From Marsupella aquatica (Eukaryota; Marchantiophyta), in NCBI GenBank assembly GCA_973895155.1, contig OZ316891.1:28148001-28212000 (forward strand): a DNA stretch of 64,000 nt, written 5' to 3'. This document shows positions 33,434 through 44,912 of this stretch, in pieces (position 1 is the stretch's first letter; each line of letters starts with the position of its first letter). Below the pieces are notes generated by a model. The model had not been told where the DNA came from, did no database searches, and saw nothing but the letters and a program-made list of their open reading frames with translations. The position numbers were made by a program, and so were the translations under genes.

Positions 33434-34436
33434 CTCGTTGGAAATTTACTCCTTCACGAAATGCTCCTCCTTAAAAAATGCATTGCGCTTAAAGGGAGGG
33501 GTCTGTGCAAAATCGTGACTCTGTGTCTGGAAAATGCACTGACTCAAAAAACTGAATCAATTGCAGGGACTGACTGTCCTTGTCCACAGCAGGACTATAT
33601 CGTCTTTCTGCGTTTTATAAATGAACCTTTCAACTCAAAACAGAATCACAACATCCTTGACATGGATAACACTGAACGAGTACTTTAAAGACAGCTAAAA
33701 GACACACATACTCGAGTTCAAACTTGAACTGGTTCGAGGCCGTTGCGTTTCCAATGATGCTAGCGCCTCATAGCATCGACCAGAACCTGTCACATTCAGT
33801 CCACATGGTCCAAATTTTGGAACAATGCCTTGCATTCCTGCAATCAGACCCCGACAACGAAGTCCATTGTGAGGGATCACCCTAACAAAAGTGATGTCCG
33901 CAGGCCCCTTGTGCTCAGGGAGAATTCGGACGAGACAGGGGAACAAACTGGGCAAAATTCTTAATATTGTCAGCTGCTTCTCCGACCATGATAACCGGGA
34001 GTCCCGATTCCCGCAGAAACATTCAATCGAACTGCAAGAACCATCGTTGCAGAAAATTTCAGTACCTCAAATCCAACGATCACTGAATTCAAAGGCCACT
34101 GAATTCTCGAAACGCCCGTGCGTAGTAGACAGAGTGTTCACCAGCAAAGATTTATGTGCTGAGTTTCGACAATATGATTAAACCTAATGGAGTAGCGAAC
34201 AAACCCGAGACAGAATGGGAGTAGATCGAGCTAAGATTTCTTGTCGAGAACAGGAGAAAATGCTTCGACCTCGTTACGTGGCGAGCAACTTGAACTAGAC
34301 AGAGTGTTATTGACAGAATCCAGATTGCTCCGCGTACCTTCAACAAATTGCTTGAAGCTACTCTTAATACTTGCAAACGACTAGACGAATGTACAAACGA
34401 GAGCTCTGGCTCACAACCAGAATATTTTGTAAGGTT
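33434..34436 (-). other. Likely 5' exon(s)/leader of the PPR gene, unresolved
   Basis: The PPR start codon must lie here or beyond. One candidate is the minus-strand ATG at about 34048, followed by VLAVRLNVSAGIG. The minus frame at 33695-33955 has no ATG of its own and no recognised domain. I could not choose among these. Confidence 0.3.
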
Positions 34437-34726
34437 TTTCCTTTCTCATTTTTTACAATCCTATCCCACCTAAATAGTTAAGCCTGGTGTATAGACGAAG
34501 GGTTTGTTTTGCTCATCCTTCATGTTTGACAATCCTATCCCACCTAGAAAGTTAAGCCTGGATAGACGAAGGGTTTGTTTTGCTCATCCTTCATGTTTGA
34601 CAATCCTATCCCACCTATAAAGTTAAGCCTGGATAGACGAAGGGTTTGTTTTGCTCATCCTTCATTTTTTACAATCCTATCCCCACCTAAAGTTAAGCCT
34701 GGGTAGACGAAAGGTTTGTTTTGCTC
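34437..34726. repeat. 71-bp tandem array A, four units
   Basis: The core ACAATCCTATCCCACCTA recurs at 34455, 34529, 34600 and 34671 (spacings 74, 71, 71). Each is followed by GTTAAGCCTG, then AGACGAAGGGTTTGTTTTGC and TCATCC. Non-coding. Confidence 0.92.
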
Positions 34727-34789
34727 ATCCCCATGGACTGTGAGACAAGTTGCTTCACTTTACACCCAAAATCCACACTGACGGGGTGA

Positions 34790-35160
34790 TCTTTGGAAGG
34801 ATGTTTCATTTTTGAGAAAGACACCCTAAGTAGATCTTGGGTTATATTTGGAATGGATTACCTTTGGAAGGATGTTTCATTTTTGAGAAAGACACCCTAA
34901 GTAGATCTTGGGTTATATGTGGAATGGGTTACCTTTGGAAGGATGTTTCATTTTTGAGAAAGACACCCTAAGTAGATCTTGGGTTACCTTTGGAAGGATG
35001 TTTCATTTTTGAGAAAGACACCCTAAGTAGATCTTGGGTTATATGTGGAATGGGTTACCTTTGGAAGGATGTGTCATTTTTGAGAAAGACACCCTAAATA
35101 GATCTTGGGTTATATGTGGAACGGGTTATCTTTAGAAGGATGTTTCATTTTGTGAAAGAA
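34790..35160. repeat. 71-bp tandem array B, six units
   Basis: CTTTGGAAGGATGTTTCATT recurs at 34790, 34861, 34932, 34987, 35058 and 35129. The period is 71 except for one 55-bp unit that lacks TATATGTGGAATGGGT. Each unit holds GAGAAAGACACCCTAAGTAG. Isolated diverged copies of that core occur at about 35385 and 35619. The sequence is unrelated to array A despite the same period. Confidence 0.93.
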
Positions 35161-35433
35161 TCCCCAAGTAGTTTTCCCGAGCTCCATACCAACTGTAAAA
35201 TGCTACTGTAGTTTCAAGTAGACTTGTGCATACATTTGGACAACTTTTGAATCTTAGTTTAGGCTCTCTTGTCCAAACCATTTAGTTGGAAAGTTTCAGA
35301 TCTTTCTGAGAGAGTTTGTTCCATTGCTGATGAGTGCAAAGAAGATCATCTATTATAAATCTCATCGTCAATGGAAGTTTCACTTTTGTGAAGGATGCCC
35401 TTAGTAGTTTGGGCATGAGCACCGACTTACCAC

Positions 35434-35610
35434 TTTGGGGAGAGGGATTTGCTTGGTGGAACCCCAAATGAAAATGTTTTACTTGGTAGGACCCCCGAGT
35501 GATCCACACCGTTGATTTACCTTGAATAGACGGACCTAAACTTTCAAGGGTCCTATTAAGTAAAACATTTCCATTTGGGGTCCCACCAAGCAAATCTCTC
35601 CTTTGGGGAA
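35434..35610. mobile_element. Palindromic MITE-like element
   Basis: The left arm (35434-35492: GGATTTGCTTGGTGGAACCC, then CAAATGAAAATGTTTTACTT) is the inverted counterpart of the right arm (35548-35610: AAGTAAAACATTTCCATTTG, then GGGTCCCACCAAGCAAATC). The spacer is about 55 bp. The arms match at more than 80 percent by eye. The 195-codon minus frame spanning 35282-35869 runs straight through this palindrome and is not a gene. A partial related piece (TTTGGGGGTCCACCAAGCAT) is at about 53592. Confidence 0.75.
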
Positions 35611-35852
35611 GGACACTACCCATTTGTGAAAGACACCCTGAGTAGTTGGTGTGTGAGACTCTACTTACGATCACATACAAATTAATGGAAACCAGTTGCA
35701 AACGGTCATGAGCCTGTTTACAGGTCACAGTTTGGCCAAAACTGTAAAGAGTGCTTTGAGGATGTTTTGATGTTTTGAGTAGGTCCATCCCATCTTTGGC
35801 AATCCATGGGGACTTCAGAGCAAACCCCTTGGTTACTCTGGACTTAACATTC

Positions 35853-36617
35853 ATCCCACCTATCCCCAAACTAAGGGTTAAACTAATTTAATTATGAGGT
35901 TTTAGTGGTTTACTATCCTATGCCACCTATCCCCAAACTGGTAGAAATTACAAACCTGGCCCCTGAACTGATTAAATTATGAGGTTCTGGCGTCATATCA
36001 GGGTTCAACTAATTCAATTATGAGGTTCTGTTGGGTTTTTCTTGCCCATTTTACTATCCTATCCCACCTATCCCCAAACTGGTAGAAATTACTAACTTGG
36101 ACCCAAAACTAAATTAATGATGAGATTTCTGTATAGCATACGGGTTACATATTACAACATTCTGGTATGGTATATGGGTTAGCCTAAATTATATAGAAAT
36201 TATACTAAGCTGGGATGGCAAGCAATTGGTTTGTGGACACATGGATGCTCACACTCTACCCTTGCTCACCAGCCTTGTTCCGACCAGGGTCTCTGGGTCG
36301 AACATGGAGGCCATGATTTGCTCATGCATACCTTCACCCTAGATCAGGTTCTCCTATATGACACTCACTGGAGTGTGAGTGTTGACTGCAATATGCAAGG
36401 AAAAACTGTCCTATTTGGTCCAAAGGTTGCATTTACAGTCAAAAGGGGCCACTTTGGACAAATTATGAGACTCCACATGTCCCTAGACCAATTACCGTCC
36501 ATATCGGGTTAGTCTAGTCTGGTTAACTCAACCCACATACAACTGAGGAAGCAAGCTGATAATTAACTTAATTTTGGGGGCAAGCTGATGATTTTGCTTT
36601 GGGGACAGGAAAGTAAA
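35853..36617. mobile_element. Foldback/MITE-like element plus partial copy
   Basis: TTTTACTATCCTATCCCACC (36049 onward), with AAACTGGTAGAAATTACTAA, is inverted against GGGGACAGGAAAGTAAAA at the right end (36600-36617), with GATAATTAACTTAATTTTGG in the right arm. The element spans about 570 bp. The interior shares CTCCACATGTCCCTAGACCA with the 21.3-kb copy (CTCCATGTGCCCATGAACCA). A partial left arm (CTATCCCCAAACTGGTAGAAA...) precedes it at about 35920-35975. The plus frame at 36231-36512 lies inside and is not a gene. Confidence 0.6.
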
Positions 36618-36836
36618 AAATTGATTTTTTTATTTCAGTCAAGGTGGCATTCCTGGACTAGTTTTTGACAATTAGACTCCCTAGATTTAGGGATAAGTGT
36701 AAATATTCAAATTGATGGGGTCTGTGGTTAGTTGGGAAACTGGCTAATCAAAAACATAAATAGTGGTGGAAAAGTTTAAGTGGAGGTGGAATTTGGAAGT
36801 TTTTGCCACCTAACAAATGTTGGATGTAGGGACCAA

Positions 36837-36876
36837 CCCTACAACCAGAAAAGGAGCCCTACAACCAGAAAAGGAG
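36837..36876. repeat. 20-bp perfect tandem duplication
   Basis: CCCTACAACCAGAAAAGGAG occurs twice, head to tail. Confidence 0.9.
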
Positions 36877-39800
36877 CTGGCTTATCTGAGCATTCCCAAA
36901 GGTTAGTGGGTTTGGTTATTAAGGAGTACTGGAGTACTGGGGTTGGTATCCGTGACGAGTAAATACTGAGTCCTACATACAGAACCCTTTTTTAAGTTTT
37001 TGCCACAGTACTATCCTGGTTAGCACATGACCTGCTTGAAATATCTGTTATTTTTTATTCAGGAAGCAATGCAATGCAAAAATATTCCTCGATCCTGTTT
37101 TATTTTGTAAAATTTAAAAATACTGCCTATTCAGAAAAGTCAGTATCTACATCAAGGTGCCCAGAATATTCTTAGTACTAGCCCCGATTACTTGTTCTTT
37201 GAATGTGAATAGCGGGAACAACAATAAAAATGTCACCAAAATATATTCATAATTCACATTCTTTGAAGGTTAATGAAATGATAAAAAAATTGTCATGCAG
37301 ATAATCATTTTAATAATCATATATAACATACCATACTCTTTTCTATGCACATATGTTATGTAAATAGGAATCATGACAAAAAAATATACATGCTTATCAT
37401 TTGACATATATTATCATGGTCATGAGTTTTCCCATCCACATGGTGAGCCGTGGAGTTATGGTTTAGAGGCTTCACTCTAGAAGCCCGGGCCTCGACTCTA
37501 GCTTGTAATTGGCACTTTATAAGTAAGATCTACATCACAAAATTGTTTTTGAGTTCCCACAAGCACTTTTGCAATAGGTTGTTAGTCAGGTCCAAAAACA
37601 TCTTAATTGTTGCTTTTAGCATGAATGAGGATGACATCAAAGTACTTTTAAGTAGGAGTCATGGTCAAATAAAACTCAGCCCCAACCCTTACCGGATAAT
37701 TTTAGTCGACACCATAAATCAGTTTCATACCACTGTGGATTATGGTCTTCAAAATTCAACAACAAACCCAATAGAAAGGGGAAAATATTTATATCCCAAA
37801 CACGGATCTAGTAACCAAAAATCCCAGTACCTGAGAATCCACTGGCTTTACAGTGGGCAAGGGGTGACCAACTGAGAAGTCCTTAGGTTCAATCTCCCTT
37901 CAATCTCCAACACGGATGTGGAGAGTGTGTGTGGGTATAGTATTGATTATCTCAACCGCGGTTGGGCACTTTGTGACTCTGGTTTAATTCCCCCTTTAAT
38001 TCTCTACTGCTTCTAAACAATAGAAGTCCTTGCAAGGTTGAGTGAATGTCTGGGTGAATGTGCACCCTAGTTTGTTATTTGTGATACAAAATGTATCACT
38101 TTTTCATTTGCACATTTTGGTTGGCCTAACAGTTTCCCCTGTCACCCAACCATCTCCCCTGTCACTTGGAAACTTCTTGTGTTGCACTAGGCTCTCCTAG
38201 GGGCCATTTCACTTCACAGGACCATTTCTCAGAAGTTTCACCTGTCACCCTAACTTTGTTTCTCCCGGGATAGACAGATGAACGAATTGCCAGACAGATA
38301 GTACTAAGTCTCTTTGCCTAAACTCCTCACTTTGCCCAGGATGTGCCACTAAAGTTGTGCTTGTATCCTATACTGTCTGGAATTTTTTAATATTTACAAA
38401 ATTATCATGGTTGGAGTGTACTCTTATTAACTCATACCTACAGACTAAACTTTATATCAGTTTCCATCTTTTATTGGACATGTGGCAGCCTAGTTGCTGG
38501 CAAATTTAGGTAAAAAGGGGACCCTGGTCTGTTAACTTTGATGCAAAGAAAATCAGCACTTAGTCTTTTGGTGATCTATAAATACTAAATTCAATACTCG
38601 TGCTTGTATCTCAGGCAACAACCGTACTCCATTCAGCTTCAGCAGGACCAGCAATTTGCTTCACAGATTCTGTTGATGACTGACCTCCCTTCCCAATCCT
38701 TAGGGGAGCTTGTGTTTGAAGAACGACGATGGACTCCCTTCAGATGAACTGCAATCATGCTAAATGATGGCAGACATCCTAGCAAAGCAAGTTTTCTAGC
38801 AATTTCAAAGCATGAGCTTTTTGATCCTGCAAAACAATAGAATTACCCTAGTTGTAGGCCGGATTGCTGCCCAACTTTGAGCAACATCATCACTCCCAGT
38901 AGAAAGAGCATCGGGTGCTCTAGAACTGACAATTTCTGACTATTGAAAGTAACCCTAATCATCCAGAGGAAGTGTGAAACTTGTCCCTAGCCCTAGCCAA
39001 TCAACTTAATCCACTTTTGAAATTCAGCAATCATGGATGAGTTCATTGATAGTGGGACTTTTCCCATTCTTCAAGGTACTAACAAGAGACAAAAATGACT
39101 GGTGACTTTAGTGATATCTCCATCATTAGCTCATGTCTCATACATATCATAGGATTGATATACATGGTCTCTTTACCCCATGGGAAGTTTCTTCCAAAAA
39201 CCCTGGAAGCACGTGTAGCCACATCAGCACTATTGGTCTCAAACAAGAACAGTTCATTATGCAAAAAACACCAAACAAGACTATGTGTGTTTGAAACAAG
39301 TCAAATAAAAACAGTTGGACCTTGTAACTATAAAAACAATTGAAAACTGAAAAATAACATTTCAAATAAACAAAGAAAGGGGTGAAAAGAGGGTAAAAAG
39401 AGGGTAAAAAGAAAATAACCTGTGGATGGGTTGTGATTGATATATAAGTGTTTTCCAGATGATTGTATGAGTTTTCTATTTGATTAGCAATTTTGGGAAT
39501 AACCATGGGTAGAAAGAAACTCTTCAACTAGTGTAACATTTAGCAAGGTAATGTAAAAAACCATTCAATTACTATGGAAAAAGGAACACCAAGGGAACAT
39601 GAGAAACCTTTTGACTACTATGGATAAAGGAATACCAAAGGAATGTAATTAAGAAACCCTTTGGCTTCTATACTATTTTGCATGGACTATATGGACATAG
39701 GAGTACCAAGGGAATGTTGAGCATGCACTTCTTCCATGAATAATCTACTCTTTTTTTCCTCTCATCTCCATATTCAAACCTATAATTCCAATATGCAACT

Positions 39801-40267
39801 CTTCATGTGTTCTAACATCAATCTTACATAACCAAGGGTCCTCGATCAAATTTCTTGAACTATTACGTATCTATTACATATCAATTACATGTATGTCCTG
39901 CTATTGATCTAGTGCGACAAGGCATATCCAAATGGTGGAGGTTCACATTTGGGGTTCAAATTAAGCTGGGTTAGGTCTGAACTAGCTGACCTCAGGAACA
40001 ATAAGGTGAAGGTTAGAGCTTGAGTTAAGTTCAAGTTTTTCCAGTTAAGCATATGATATAGAATGTTCTAATCATATGATACAGATAGTGCCAAACATGG
40101 TGAAGGCTTTCCAAACAGACAAGATAACAAATATGCCTATTCATCTATCCATCCATACACTATAATATGCAAACCCCGCTATTTGCTTCTCATTGTTTTT
40201 TTTTGAGATTATGTCACTCCCTGACCCTTCAATTATGGTGACATTTTTTCATTGTCATGAGATGGGC
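36877..40267. other. AT-rich gene-poor region
   Basis: No recognisable gene. At 37860-37910 a tRNA-like head is possible on the plus strand (TGACCAACTGAG, then AGGTTCAATCTCC). The 141-codon frame at 37450-37875 shows no domain. The minus frame at 39147-39527 is a Phe/Leu-rich product of AT-rich DNA. Confidence 0.35.
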
Positions 40268-40500
40268 CTAAAGGTGTCATTGTGCACCTTTTCTGCGCCA
40301 ACCCATCACTCTCCCTGCAGCATCCACACTCCTTGACATCCAGCTGCCAAAATGACTTGCTGACTCCTGCAGTGTACAACTTTGTGCCCATTCCACTCAA
40401 TCTCAAAAACACTCTTGCCATTACTGTCAACAAAGTTATGCAACACATGTGCATTGGGGTAACATGAGATATGCACATGTGTTGTACAACTTTGTCTCCA
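40268..40500. repeat. Dispersed repeat, copy 1 (copy 2 at 44286-44500)
   Basis: Both copies read GTGYCATTGTGCA, then ATCACTCTC, then CCACACTCCTTGACATCCAG / CACACCCTGAATTCCAGTTG, then GACTYRCYRACTCC, and continue to a TTGTGCAA/TTATGCAA segment. Same orientation, diverged. No coding sense. Confidence 0.6.
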
Positions 40501-42840
40501 GTCACCCCCTGAAATGCCGTCGAATGTCCCAAACATAAGGTACAATATGTCCTAAAAGCAGCCCACTTGTCATTTTCTTTCATTAATTTTTTTAATTTGA
40601 CAATCAACCGAGGGACAAAGTAAAGCAGTTTTTGAGATAGAAATGCAGTTTCTATAGCACCAAACTGATATAAGGGGGAAAAGTTTGGTCCTCAGGCATG
40701 ATACACAGGGGATATACTTATTGGGGACAATTACCCCAACTATAGTAAAACTGCAATATACTAGGCCCATACTGGATAGCTCTAACACATCCGATTCCTT
40801 ATAGTGTATCAAATTTACAGGTCAACTGGATATATACTTCATGATTTCTAGCCTAATACAATAGTCTGATTACCAATTCCTTGAACCTAAATAAAGATGT
40901 ATAGAAAGAATACGTTGCAGAAAAAGGATTAAATATAACTTGTTCATCCTTTTCCCATCCAGGTCTCATCATGTTTCTGTTTTTTTGTCTCCACACTTCC
41001 TTTCAGGTATGCAGTGAGTTAGATAAGAGTTAAAATCTTGGGGCTTCACTCTGGACACTAGGCCATGGGAGTAGCTTTTGATTGAGCTTGTTAGTTTTTG
41101 TAAACTACCCTCTGCCCCCAAATGGCCCCTGAACACAATGCCATGACAAAGCATTCAATTGGTGGACCATGCGATTCAAATAGTGCACCCAGGTCATTGG
41201 ATTTGAGTTTTGACTAGTATGTGTTTTCATTTTTTGTAATCGCAGGGCATTGTATTCAAAAATGGGCTTTGTGTTCAAATATTGGCATTGTCATATGATT
41301 GATGAATGTTTTACAGTTTGTGCTCACAAATGAAAGTGTTCTCTGGAGAATACTGGTTGGGAGTTTTTTCTCTGGCTTAGGGGCCCACACCATGTACAGG
41401 TATTAGCACTGGCACTTAAGAGTTATGTGGGGGATGGTGGAGAATACATCATTACTGATTTTTCCATTGTTCACATGCCCAAACACAACTTCATTTTGTG
41501 ACATTGGGACCACGTTTAGCGTCTTAACAATGATGTCCTCATTTTGAAGGTCTTTTGTGAAGATGTTCAGGCTCACCAATGACATCCTTCACACCTTGCC
41601 AGAAATCCACAGATCATGGGCCCTCACATTAAGTAGTCAGAAACAATGTTCAGAAAAGGTTGTGTTAATGGGAGCTAATTATGTCTTGGTTTGCTACATA
41701 AATTTTGTAATGTTCTCTAGAAAGTGGTAAATTGTGGTGCCATTGAGTACGTTAATAAGGCCCGGTATTGAAGGCAACCCTCATTTTAGCTCAACTCACC
41801 TCCATTGTAGAAGTTGACCCTCATTTGAGTCAGATTTCTCTTTCAGCTTGACCTCATCTCCTTTGCTTGCAAACCTTCTCTCTCCCCTCAACTTGAGAGT
41901 CCCTAAACCCTTAGCGTAGTGCCAAATCCCGCATTGCTTGCACAATTATTGCAATTAAAAAATGGGGTGAAAGTGATAAGTATGTAACTATGTAAGTACT
42001 ATGAGCACAGGCAAAGACTCCATAATGGAATAGCTGGAACTGAAGACCAAACTAATAACAAGGTCCCAATGGTCCCACAGTGAACAATGCCCAAACAGTG
42101 ACAGAATCCGGCCCTTGTCTCCTGGGTCCCCTTGGATGAAAATAACTTTGGGAATTTTTAGTTCTAGAGGACATAATGACATAAGGACAAGGAGGCAAAA
42201 ATGTGAGGACCCAATTTGATTCAATCACTATTTGCAAACTTTCACACCAGGTGGCCTGCTCTCTATCTGTCAAAAAATGTGCACTCACTTGAAAGACAGC
42301 TTGGATGGAACCTTAATGTCCAACGAGGTCGTGCGTTCCTCAGTTTGTTCTTATAAGGCCAGCTGGAAGCTCGATAGCCTATTGGCAGTTTGGGGCTGGC
42401 TCCCAAAGGGCTATCAGAGGTCACAATCCATATGTTCCTTGTGGAAGGTTTTCTTTAAAGAGTTTGCTGTCCTGGATTTTCCTAGGCTGCCCCCTTTCTA
42501 GTCAAATACCACTACTTGCCATAATTTTTGATAATTATAGCACAGCCACATTATTTTGCCATGCTTAAGTGACTTAACTCTGGTAATTGTTGAAGCTCCT
42601 ATAGCCTTGAGATCTCCACATAGGAGAATCTGAAATTGTCCATCACCCTTGAAGCAGGGAGCTGGGGACACCTATTTTAATCTACTTCAATAGTAATTTG
42701 GATAGAAACCTTGAAGCTTCTAGACCTAAGAAATATTTTTCTTGCAAGGTTTGTTTGTACTATATATATATACGGTGGCAAGTTGTAATGTTACACAAGA
42801 AAGTGACAATCTAGAAAAACCCAGTTTGCCAAATTCCACA
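40501..42840. other. Intergenic, no feature recognised
   Basis: AT-rich with scattered short frames on both strands. A (TA)n run is at about 42761-42770. Nothing I can name. Confidence 0.3.
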
Positions 42841-43104
42841 TCATCCACAAACCCTAGCCAAATTTGGAGATAAATTGGCCAGATTTTCCGGGTCCTTTAC
42901 TATCGAGTCTACCAGCAAGTCGAAGAGCGTACGAGCCTCAATCTGACGATCTAATTCATCTCCTCCTCCAAACAAGCTAACACTCGCTCGCCACCCTGGC
43001 GAAAATTTTAAAATACCAATCGTGGCGAAAGTCTTTTTGGTCGCTTGTGGGGTCCATTTACTGTTTGAGTGGAAAAAGTGAATTTCCAGGTTTGCATAGT
43101 GCAC
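42841..43104 (-). other. Unassigned 87-codon open frame in a GC-rich patch
   Basis: The minus frame reads MHYANLEIHFFHSNSKWTPQ, then SVSLFGGGDELDRQIEARTL, FDLLVDSIVKDPENLANLSP, and stops. Its ELDRQIEARTLFDLLVDSIV part looks protein-like, and GC content rises here relative to the flanks. There are no domains, and no neighbouring exon was identified. It could be a gene fragment or chance. The adjacent 43105-43330 is GC-rich with repeated GTACGGTA motifs. Confidence 0.2.
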
Positions 43105-43549
43105 ACGGTTTTCCCTGAGGGCCGACCTGGCCGGGTACCCGTATTGTCGCGTTCTGTACAGTAGATTGGCAAACCGCGGCTACGGTCCGTGTGACAGATT
43201 GTCAGGGAGCTGGGCAGTGGCAGGGCTCAGAGCCTGTCAGTAGATTGGTATACGGTACCCCCGTATGGAGTAGGTACGGAAGAGGACTGGAGGTACATTG
43301 TACGGTATCGGGTGGTAACGCGTCCACGAGCCATATTTCGCACCAGTCTCCCTTCCTCGTTGCTGCTCCCACAATACTCTAGAAGGGTTGTCCATATGTC
43401 ACTCCCATGGGTCCCTTCCCCTCCCTTCCCTTCCTGCTGGTGGCATCTAAATTCAGTGTGGCAGCATCCAAAGCATCCGAGATTCTGGGAGATTTTCAGT
43501 CCCTTGAGATCTGCAAGTTGGGATAATGACTGTCTGGGATGCTATTAGT

Positions 43550-43792
43550 AGCCTGTAACCTTGTGACCAGAAAGCGAGGAAAATCTGACCCGCGGCAGCT
43601 AGGAAACTTTGCTGATTGTTGGAGAAGGTTAGCCTGTAACCCTATGACCAGAAAACGAGGAAACTCTGACCTGCGGCAGCTAGGAAACTTTGCTGATTGT
43701 TGGAGAAGGTTAGCCTGTAACCCTGTGACCAAAAAGCGAGGAAACTCTGACCCGCGGCAGCTAGGAAACTTTGTTGATTGTTGGAGAAGGTT
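43550..43792. repeat. 81-bp tandem repeat, three units, open on both strands
   Basis: Units start at 43550, 43631 and 43712 (AGCCTGTAACCYTRTGACCA, then CGCGGCAGCTAGGAAACTTT, then GATTGTTGGAGAAGGTT). The period is a multiple of three, so a 97-codon plus frame and a 99-codon minus frame both run through the array. No known protein; I regard the frames as a consequence of the period. Confidence 0.9.
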
Positions 43793-44666
43793 CAAGCTAG
43801 AACCCTTGCCCAGACCTTACTATAGTACATAATCATTGTCTGGAAAAAGTTACGTCCAAGCATTAGATTATGACAAGCAAGTACCTCCAAAAATGGTTAT
43901 ACTCCGGGAACCTGCATTCCATACAGAAATTACTAGAGGGTGTGGGGGGCCGGGAACCCTGATATCTGAATGGGCTGGAGGAACCTGGGTCTGCTATGGA
44001 ACTGGGACACGGCAAAGGGTTCACAGTAGTGGGGGTGGGCATTGAGGGCAAGAATTGAGGGGCTTATCTGATCTTTGAAACAAAATATGAACTTACCCCC
44101 TCCATGTTTGAATGGATCAAAGGGAAAACTGATTTTTATAGGGTGCATGGGATTTAACAAAGAGACCCTACAGCAGTTACAATCAAGGTTCATAGCATAC
44201 CAAAATCTAAATAACAATGTAATAAGCAAGAGTCTTCCTAGCCATCGGATTATGATGTTATTTGTCCTAACCATAAAGTATACCTAAGGGTGCCATTGTG
44301 CAAGCTATCACTCTCTCTCTTTAGTTTGCACACACCCTGAATTCCAGTTGCTAAGCTGACTCACCAACTCCTCCTAGCGCCTGACTGCTTGATCATCTCA
44401 ATTTTGCTCAACAAAACTTTGGCTCATGCTCAGCATCACTTTTGACAATGTTGTGCAAATACAGGCACTGGGTTAGTTACTTAGGATTTGCAAATAACCT
44501 GCCTAGAGGGATGACGATTATTGCCCTTTAAGGGCCACAATCTGTTGCTCCAATCCACATTGTTTCCAAATGGTTCATATAGTTCCATTGTGGGAGGGGA
44601 CAACGGCCATAGAGCACATGGAGTTGGTTACCTCCGGTCCCTCCCCATTCCACAGCCAGCAATGTG
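43793..44666. other. Intergenic, includes the second copy of the 40.3-kb repeat
   Basis: The only identified content is the dispersed repeat at 44286-44500. Short frames elsewhere have no recognisable domain. Confidence 0.35.
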
Positions 44667-44912
44667 CGCACCACCAGTGCAGCTCGTATTCATTTACGAC
44701 AATGATCAATTTATAAGATCTACGGTGGTATTCGCGCCCCAAAACAAAAGGCCCCTCACTGACCTTTAGATCGATCCTAGCGATGCCCCGCTTGCAAGGT
44801 GCGCACCACAGGTGCAGCATGTTCTATTTACGAGTATGATCAATTTAATAGGATCTACGGTGGTGTTCGCACCCGAAACGAGAGGCCCCTCACTGACCTT
44901 CAGATCGACCCG
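44667..44912. repeat. Diverged ~112-bp direct duplication, ~134-bp period
   Basis: GCGCACCACCAGTGCAGC (44667) against GCGCACCACAGGTGCAGC (44801). Both continue to GATCTACGGTGGT, TTCGCRCCC and GGCCCCTCACTGACCTT, ending AGATCGATCC/AGATCGACCC. Confidence 0.85.

Noticed and set aside
35282-35869. 195-codon minus frame
   Set aside because: Runs through the palindromic element and diverged array-B cores; no domain.
37450-37875. 141-codon plus frame
   Set aside because: No domain, and codon composition matches the AT-rich background.
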